Shown piece by piece: positions 59,154 through 64,000 of a stretch of DNA of 64,000 bases. The notes beneath the pieces are model-generated. The model saw only the letters and a program-made list of their open reading frames with translations. It ran no database searches and was not told the DNA's origin. Position 1 is the first letter of the stretch. Each line of letters begins with the position of its first letter. The stretch spans positions 1 to 64,000 of the forward strand of contig DASXVA010000013.1 of the NCBI GenBank assembly GCA_036504515.1, read 5' to 3'. A program made the translations under genes and the position numbers. The stretch is from AWTP1-18 sp036504515 (GTDB taxonomy: Bacteria; Pseudomonadota; Gammaproteobacteria; Burkholderiales; Rhodocyclaceae).

Positions 59154-59990
59154 ATGTACTTGGCCTTCTTCGGCTTGCAGGAATTCCCCTTTGGCATTAC
59201 GCCGGATACGGGCTACCTGTTCAACAATGCAAGCCACCAAGAGGCCCTCAACACCTTGCTCCTGGCAGTGAACAGTGGCGAAGGATTCGTCAAGGTCACA
59301 GGGGAAGTGGGTACCGGGAAAACCTTGCTCTGCCGGCGCTTCCTTTCGTCCCTGGATGAAAATACTGTCACGGCCTATCTACCGAATCCGCTGTTGGAGC
59401 CGCGCACTTTGTTGCTGGCCATTGCGGAAGAGTTGGCGATTCCCCTGGAAAAATACGATTACCAGTTTCACTTGCTGAAGTATTTCAACGACGCGTTGTT
59501 GAAGTGGAATGGCGAAGGCAAGCGGGTTCTCGTTTGTATTGACGAAGCCCAGGCCATGCCCCTGGAAACCCTGGAAAGTCTGCGGCTGCTGTCGAACCTG
59601 GAAACTGAAAAGCGCAAGTTGATGCAGGTGGTGATGTTCGGTCAGCCGGAACTGGACGAGAAATTGCTGGACCCTTCCGTTCGGCAATTGAGGCAACGGA
59701 TTACTTTTGATTATCGGCTTCGGGGCCTGGACCGCAGCGAAGTTGAGCACTACTTGGCCCATCGCATGCGGGTTGCCGGGCACCGTGGCACTGCACCGGT
59801 ATTCACTGCCTTGGCGGTGCGAGCACTCCATGCCGCAAGTCTCGGCACGCCCCGGGTAGTCAACATCCTGGCCCACAAAGCTTTGCTTTCCGCCTTCGGC
59901 GAGGGCAAGGAGCAGGTGGGCTGGCGTCATGTCATGCAGGCCGCAAAAGACAGCACCGGCATCGTGCGCAAGTTCCGCTGGTGGAGCTGA
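59154..59990 (+). CDS. mshM: MSHA ATPase MshM (ExeA/GspA-like)
   Basis: A 278-residue AAA ATPase of the ExeA/MshM group. Walker A is GEVGTGKTLLC, Walker B VLVCIDEAQAMP, and a sensor region reads MFGQPELDEKLLD. The start pattern MYLAFFGLQEFPFGITPDTGYLF is the usual one. The start could be GTG 59148, overlapping the mshL stop, or ATG 59154, which matches the family. It has no peptidoglycan-binding tail. Role in MSHA: assembly energy or secretin placement, inferred. mshN follows after 1 base. Confidence 0.9.
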   Translation: MYLAFFGLQEFPFGITPDTGYLFNNASHQEALNTLLLAVNSGEGFVKVTGEVGTGKTLLCRRFLSSLDENTVTAYLPNPLLEPRTLLLAIAEELAIPLEKYDYQFHLLKYFNDALLKWNGEGKRVLVCIDEAQAMPLETLESLRLLSNLETEKRKLMQVVMFGQPELDEKLLDPSVRQLRQRITFDYRLRGLDRSEVEHYLAHRMRVAGHRGTAPVFTALAVRALHAASLGTPRVVNILAHKALLSAFGEGKEQVGWRHVMQAAKDSTGIVRKFRWWS

Positions 59991-59991
59991 C

Positions 59992-61050
59992 ATGAGTCTG
60001 TTGAACAAGATGTTGCAGGACCTGGATTCCCGGCGCGCGGGGGAAAGCACAAGACAAAGCCTGCCGAGTGATGTGCGCCCATTGCCAACGGCCGTCCGTA
60101 GCAACCCCATGCCCTTGGTCGTTGGTGGCCTGGTTTTGGCCGCGATGGTGGGCGGTTTGGTTTGGTGGGCACCCTGGAAACCGGTTTCACCCTTGCCCGC
60201 GGCAATGCCGGCGCCCCCGACGCCGATTCAGACAACGCCGGTAGCGCTTGAGCCGCAAAGCGTTGCGCCGCCACCTCCTGTCGTTGTTCAAGAGAACACT
60301 AAGCCTCAGCCGAGTGCTGCCGTACCTAATGCCGTGGCAGCAGCGCCTCAAAAGGCTAAACCTGAGGGGCATGGTAAGCCTGCCACCGTACCGGCAACGA
60401 TGGCCCCGGAGAAACCCGCAGCCCATAAGCCCGATGTCGCGCCTACCGGAATGGGCCGCGTCGATAAAACCCCATCCCTTCAGTCCCCCATGGCCCGGGC
60501 GGAAGCCGAGTATCGGCGCGCCCAGAGCTTGTTGACGCAAGGTAATTTGGCCGATGCCGAGGGGGCGCTGCAGCAGGCATTGCGCTTGACGCCGGAACAT
60601 GCCGCCGCCAGACAGGCGCTCTTTGGCTTGCTGCTGGAACAGCAGCGCAAAGACGAGGCCCAGTCATTGCTGGAAGCTGGCCTAACCATCCTGCCAGGCC
60701 ATAGCAACTGGGCCATGAATATCGCCCGTTTGCAGATGGAAAAGAAGGATGCCGCTGGGGCGTGGGATACCTTGCAACGGTCGCTGCCGAGTGCGCAGCG
60801 GAATGGGGAATACCGCGCTTTCTGCGGCACCGTTCTGCAACGACTGGGCCGTCCGAAAGACGCCATCGAGCATTTCCATGCCGCCTTGGGCATCAACCCG
60901 AGTGAAGGGCGCTGGTGGCTGGGTTTGGCGCTGGTGCTGGAGTCCGCCGGTCATCCTGCGGAAGCCCGGGAGGCCTATGCCCGGGCAAAGGCGACAGGCA
61001 ATCTGCCGACCGATCTTGCGGCTTTCGCCGACCAGAAAAGCCGCCAGTAA
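59992..61050 (+). CDS. mshN: MSHA biogenesis protein MshN (TPR)
   Basis: A 352-residue inner-membrane protein. It starts with the family's SLLNKMLQDLDSRRA, has one membrane helix (about residues 38-58; PLVVGGLVLAAMVGGLVWW), a Pro/Ala-rich linker (about 60-160), and tetratricopeptide repeats in the C-terminal half (AEYRRAQSLLTQGNLADAEG, AIEHFHAALGINPSEGRWW). GGAG lies 5 bases before ATG 59992. It is the last gene of the MSHA locus. Confidence 0.9.
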   Translation: MSLLNKMLQDLDSRRAGESTRQSLPSDVRPLPTAVRSNPMPLVVGGLVLAAMVGGLVWWAPWKPVSPLPAAMPAPPTPIQTTPVALEPQSVAPPPPVVVQENTKPQPSAAVPNAVAAAPQKAKPEGHGKPATVPATMAPEKPAAHKPDVAPTGMGRVDKTPSLQSPMARAEAEYRRAQSLLTQGNLADAEGALQQALRLTPEHAAARQALFGLLLEQQRKDEAQSLLEAGLTILPGHSNWAMNIARLQMEKKDAAGAWDTLQRSLPSAQRNGEYRAFCGTVLQRLGRPKDAIEHFHAALGINPSEGRWWLGLALVLESAGHPAEAREAYARAKATGNLPTDLAAFADQKSRQ

Positions 61051-61222
61051 CACTCAAGACGCTGATTCAGTCATCGCCGCTTTTCGGTCCGACTTGCCGA
61101 AAGGGCATGCCCTGCGTTTGATGAAGGGCTCTCCACGAAGGTTTTGTTGATCCAGCCAGGACTGGAGTGGTGGTTTGCGCCGTTTCCTGGATTTTGCTGG
61201 CTGAGTCGGGTATTCCGTGAGT

Positions 61223-61236
61223 TGAAAATAATTCAC
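61223..61236. repeat. Palindromic element, copy 1
   Basis: TGAAAATAATTCAC, the same core as copy 2 but with the first base of the inverted repeat changed (T-TGAA). The two copies are 109 bp apart. Confidence 0.5.
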
Positions 61237-61330
61237 CATCCAAGTGGCCTTTGGGGGCGATGTCCTTGGTGCTTGTTTTAAGTAGCCATTAACCATGCGG
61301 TTCTTCGTTAATTGGTGCTCTGTTTTTATC

Positions 61331-61345
61331 GTGAAAATAATTCAC
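61331..61345. repeat. Palindromic element, copy 2
   Basis: GTGAA-AATAA-TTCAC, a perfect 5-bp inverted repeat around 5 bases. It has the shape of a regulator site; it is AT-rich against a GC-rich background. Confidence 0.5.
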
Positions 61346-61433
61346 ATCAAAGCCAGGTAAGCCCCGGATTTTCGGCGCGAAGGATGAGGTCTGCCCTTGG
61401 GAGTCCAGGGCGCCGGCCATTACGAACCAATAC

Positions 61434-63188
61434 CTAGCGGGGCAGCGCTTCCAGCAGGCGTCTCGTCTCCGGCAACACTTTCACCTGACTGAGGAGTTCT
61501 TGCCGCAAGCGCGGCGCCGCCTCAGGGAAGGCGGCCAGGGCTTGGTGCAGGCGGGCTTCCGTCACCGGGTCCTGGGCCATGGCATCCAGCACGACACATT
61601 TGAAGACGATTCGCTCCGTGGGGGCGAAGGCCATGGCGCTATGACAAAGGGCGCGACGGTCGTCCAGGTGATCCCGCACCGGTTCCATCATCAGGGCAAA
61701 ACTCACCGTGGCCTGGGGGGAGAGCAGGGAGTTGGCTTGCAGCGTGAGCAAGCGCTGGACGGAGGCTGGCAGGTTCATTTCGCCCTGGCCGAGGAAACGC
61801 CAGTTGAGGATGCGTTCCATATCGAGAAAGTCCTGGCGCAGGATGCCCAGAATGCTGCCGGCCAGGGCCAGAATGACGATGAAGCTTGCCAGGCCGCGGC
61901 GGCCATTGGCGAGCACGCGCTGCCCAGTATCGCCGGCACCCAGGAGCAAGGCAAAAGGGCCGAGGAAGAAGGTGTACCAGAGCGGATATTCCAGCAAGCT
62001 GTGCAGGCCCATGATTGCCAACAGCGCCAGCAGCCACCAGCGCGCCAGGGTCAGGGGTTTGCGCAGGAAGTCCCGCAACCACCAACAGGCAAGGCCGAGG
62101 ACCAGGATGGTCAGCGGGATGCCGAATTCCGCCATCAATTGCAGGGGCAGGTTGTGTACATGTTCGGCGACAGGGGCCGCTTCACCTGACGGCCAATTGA
62201 TCGCGTGACTGAAATACTGCCAGGGCACGCTGCCCATGCCGTGGCCCAGCCAGGGGGCTTCTCCTATGCTCTGCAAGGCGGTGCGCCAGAGTTTGAGGCG
62301 GATGCTGCTGTTCTGGGCTTCTGCATAAAAACGTTCCAGTGTGCCGCCCCCCGAGAGATTTTCCGAAGACAGCAGAGGAATGAATTCGCGGGAAATGAAC
62401 AGAAACAGAATCGCGACCGGCAACAAGAAAAAAGCATTGCGACGCAGGGACGACAAATCCGGCTTGTTACGAGCAGCCAGCCAGCCCAAAAAGCCAAGGG
62501 CAGCGCCATAAAGCAGGATGCTGCGGGAGGTGGACAGGGCGGAGGCTAACAACAGAATGGCCAGCAGGGCCGTCAGCCAACCTAAAGAAATGCGGCCCCG
62601 TCCCCGGAGATACAAGGCTGAAGCGATGGCAAGCCAGAGGTAGTCATTGAGATGATTCGCTTGCCCCAGATTGCCGTAAAGGGAACCTCGCCGGGGAAAA
62701 ATCAGGTGAGTGCTGTAAGCGCTATGACTGGCCTGCAACATCATCACCAGCACTTCGAGCAAGGCCCCCGCAATCAGCGCCGCAGAGAGTCCATCCGCCA
62801 GCCATTCAAGGCCTCGACGGCGAACCAGGCCTTGCCCAAGGCTCGCCATTAGACAGGCCCAGAGCAGAATGGCTGCCATGATCAGAGCCTGCTCGACAAA
62901 GGCTATTTTGCCCAACCCAAACTGCAGCAACAGGGCGAGGATCAAGATCAGGGGACTCAGCAAAATGCGTGGCAAGGGAAAGGCTTGCCAGGCGGAGGGG
63001 CGCAAAAATACAAACCCGCAGGCGACCAAGCCGAACAAGGCAGCCCACCATTCCGCCAGAAAACTGGGGATGGGGTTGAAGTGGTGGGCGTTCTGAAACG
63101 GGATGATGGCCATGGCGGCCAGACTAATCAGGGCCAGATGGTCGAGATGGCCGACCAGAAAATTCTTGAGGCGGGTGAGTTGCGTCAT
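61434..63188 (-). CDS. O-antigen ligase/PglL-like polytopic protein (candidate pilin O-oligosaccharyltransferase)
   Basis: A 584-residue inner-membrane protein with about 12 hydrophobic helices. A large periplasmic loop (about 290-370) contains W-L-G-H-G-M-G-S-V and H-V-H-N-L-P, and the segment RGSLYGNLGQANHLNDYLWLA lies further upstream, both typical of PglL/PilO-type O-oligosaccharyltransferases. The C-terminal stretch (about 470-584) is soluble. It probably transfers a glycan from a lipid carrier to protein; next to a pilus locus, pilin is the obvious acceptor, but this is inference. ATG 63188 lies 4 bases after the comF stop; both genes share one transcript. Confidence 0.85.
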   Translation of the reverse strand: MTQLTRLKNFLVGHLDHLALISLAAMAIIPFQNAHHFNPIPSFLAEWWAALFGLVACGFVFLRPSAWQAFPLPRILLSPLILILALLLQFGLGKIAFVEQALIMAAILLWACLMASLGQGLVRRRGLEWLADGLSAALIAGALLEVLVMMLQASHSAYSTHLIFPRRGSLYGNLGQANHLNDYLWLAIASALYLRGRGRISLGWLTALLAILLLASALSTSRSILLYGAALGFLGWLAARNKPDLSSLRRNAFFLLPVAILFLFISREFIPLLSSENLSGGGTLERFYAEAQNSSIRLKLWRTALQSIGEAPWLGHGMGSVPWQYFSHAINWPSGEAAPVAEHVHNLPLQLMAEFGIPLTILVLGLACWWLRDFLRKPLTLARWWLLALLAIMGLHSLLEYPLWYTFFLGPFALLLGAGDTGQRVLANGRRGLASFIVILALAGSILGILRQDFLDMERILNWRFLGQGEMNLPASVQRLLTLQANSLLSPQATVSFALMMEPVRDHLDDRRALCHSAMAFAPTERIVFKCVVLDAMAQDPVTEARLHQALAAFPEAAPRLRQELLSQVKVLPETRRLLEALPR

Positions 63189-63192
63189 CGTG

Positions 63193-63906
63193 TCAGTGTT
63201 TAAGGGCCCGGGCGCAGACCAGATTGGTGACGGAGGCGGCGCCATGTTTTTTCAGGGTACGGGCCAGTTCATTGAGGGTGGCGCCGGTGGTCATTACGTC
63301 ATCCACCACCAAAATGTGGAGCCCGCTCAAATCCCGCTGGCAGGCAAAGGCGCCGCGGATGTTTTTTTGCCGGGCTTTCCAGGGCAAGCTGGCTTGGGGT
63401 GCCGTTTCCCGCACCCGAAGGCAAGCATCAAGGGACAAAGGAATGTCCAACTGGCGTGCCAGGGGCCGGGCGATTTCCACCGCCTGGTTGAAGCCCCGCT
63501 GTTTCAAGTGGCCCGCAGAAAGGGGCATGGGCAACAGCAAGTCGGTGGCCGGAAGTCTGGGGGATGCGGCGCACAAAGAGTCGCCGAGAAAAGCCCCCGC
63601 TGCCAACTGGTGACTGTACTTGAAGGTTTGCACCAGGCTATCCACCGGGAAGTCGTAAATCCACAGGGCGAGAGTCCGGTCAAAGTGGGGCGGGTGGGCC
63701 AGGCACTGGCCGCAAAATTGTCCATCGGGTAGAGGCAGCGCACATACCGGGCAGACCGGGCCTTGCAAGGATGGTAGATCATCGCTGCAGTCCGGGCAGA
63801 GAAGCCCGTCAATACTGGGGGCGTGGCACAGCAGGCAATGGGCATCCGGGAGTAAAAATCGGCGCAAAGCGGCCCAAATTGACTTGGCGATACCCGTTCC
63901 TTCCAT
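63193..63906 (-). CDS. comF: ComF-family protein
   Basis: A 237-residue protein of the ComF/GntX phosphoribosyltransferase-like family, linked to natural DNA uptake. The N terminus has zinc-type Cys pairs (CLLC, CPDC, CPVC, CGQC). The C terminus has the PRTase loop ILVVDDVMTTGATLNELA and QKNIRGAF. In other bacteria ComF is needed after DNA entry, but the exact reaction is unknown. The start may instead be TTG 63921, which has AGGGA 6-7 bases upstream; ATG 63906 is listed. It precedes the ligase gene on the same strand. Confidence 0.9.
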   Translation of the reverse strand: MEGTGIAKSIWAALRRFLLPDAHCLLCHAPSIDGLLCPDCSDDLPSLQGPVCPVCALPLPDGQFCGQCLAHPPHFDRTLALWIYDFPVDSLVQTFKYSHQLAAGAFLGDSLCAASPRLPATDLLLPMPLSAGHLKQRGFNQAVEIARPLARQLDIPLSLDACLRVRETAPQASLPWKARQKNIRGAFACQRDLSGLHILVVDDVMTTGATLNELARTLKKHGAASVTNLVCARALKH

Positions 63907-63921
63907 CCGGTTATTGGACAA

Positions 63922-64000
63922 CCCCGGTCCCTTTCCCCATAATTACGGCGAATTTTGCGCGTTTCGGCCTTTGTTCTTCCTTGGGGAGCCCTTTGACGGG
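63922..64000. other. Window end: spacer upstream of comF
   Basis: 79 bases, AT/GC mixed, with no gene. It should hold the comF promoter (minus strand). Nothing else is recognisable. Confidence 0.4.

Larger units (their letters stand above)
61051..61433. other. Intergenic region between mshN and the ligase gene
   Basis: 383 bases with no convincing gene. A minus-strand frame at 61054-61296 (80 codons) has no recognisable content. The region holds two copies of a palindromic 15-mer about 109 bp apart, and is otherwise plain. The two flanking genes converge; no strong terminator hairpin was found. Confidence 0.6.

Noticed and set aside
61054..61296. 80-codon minus-strand frame between mshN and the ligase gene
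   Set aside because: No motif, no good start context, and no conserved-looking composition; treated as non-coding.

Overview
The window reads as a chromosomal segment of a GC-rich betaproteobacterium, most like the Rhodocyclales (Azospira/Dechloromonas type). This is inferred from gene order (rpe-gph-trpE; gpmA-envC-ctpA-moeB; rhodanese-grxC-secB-gpsA; a full MSHA-type pilus locus) and protein character, not from a database match. No rRNA, tRNA, insertion sequence, prophage or CRISPR array was recognised.

Layout. Bases 1-3525 hold the N-terminal 1175 codons of a giant minus-strand gene, made almost wholly of an eight-residue repeat with higher-order units of 171, 414 and 828 bp; its 3' end lies outside the window. 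Bases 3.8-8.6 kb (minus) carry acuR-acuI-rpe-gph-trpE, with a short Trp-rich leader peptide before trpE. Bases 8.7-9.5 kb hold apaG and a secreted protein. Bases 9.6-14.5 kb are a compact ethanolamine module (EutR-like regulator, permease, EutB, EutC) with no microcompartment genes. Bases 14.5-18.6 kb are accessory: cupin, PEBP, AraC regulator, two small proteins, and an AT-rich HEPN-like gene tucked behind argJ. Bases 18.6-30.5 kb hold argJ, glnE, and the divergent run yhdP, nitrilase, tldD and a GT39 glycosyltransferase. Bases 30.6-34.7 kb encode a duplicated Cache-CheW protein, a small partner, a MOSC protein and a retropepsin-like protease. Bases 34.8-39.5 kb (minus) are moeB-like, ctpA, envC and gpmA; divergent from gpmA run an ArsR-type regulator, rhodanese, grxC, secB, an SH3 protein and gpsA, with trmL convergent.

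Bases 43.2-61.05 kb are a complete MSHA-type pilus locus ordered E-G-F-B-A-C-D-O-P-Q then I-I2-J-K-L-M-N. MshE carries the tandem c-di-GMP-binding motif, so pilus extension is probably controlled by c-di-GMP. A strong intrinsic terminator behind the major pilin gene should set pilin above the minor pilins. MshQ is a 1422-residue putative tip protein with a lectin-like fold. Behind the locus, on the other strand, lie an O-antigen-ligase/PglL-like protein that may glycosylate the pilin, and comF.

The most unusual items are the multi-tier octapeptide repeat gene, the trp leader, the acuR operator lying between the -35 and -10 of a nearly leaderless promoter, the ArsR-rhodanese pair with cysteines spaced as in persulfide sensors, the mshJ gene that seems to start at CTG, and the HEPN-like gene coupled to argJ.
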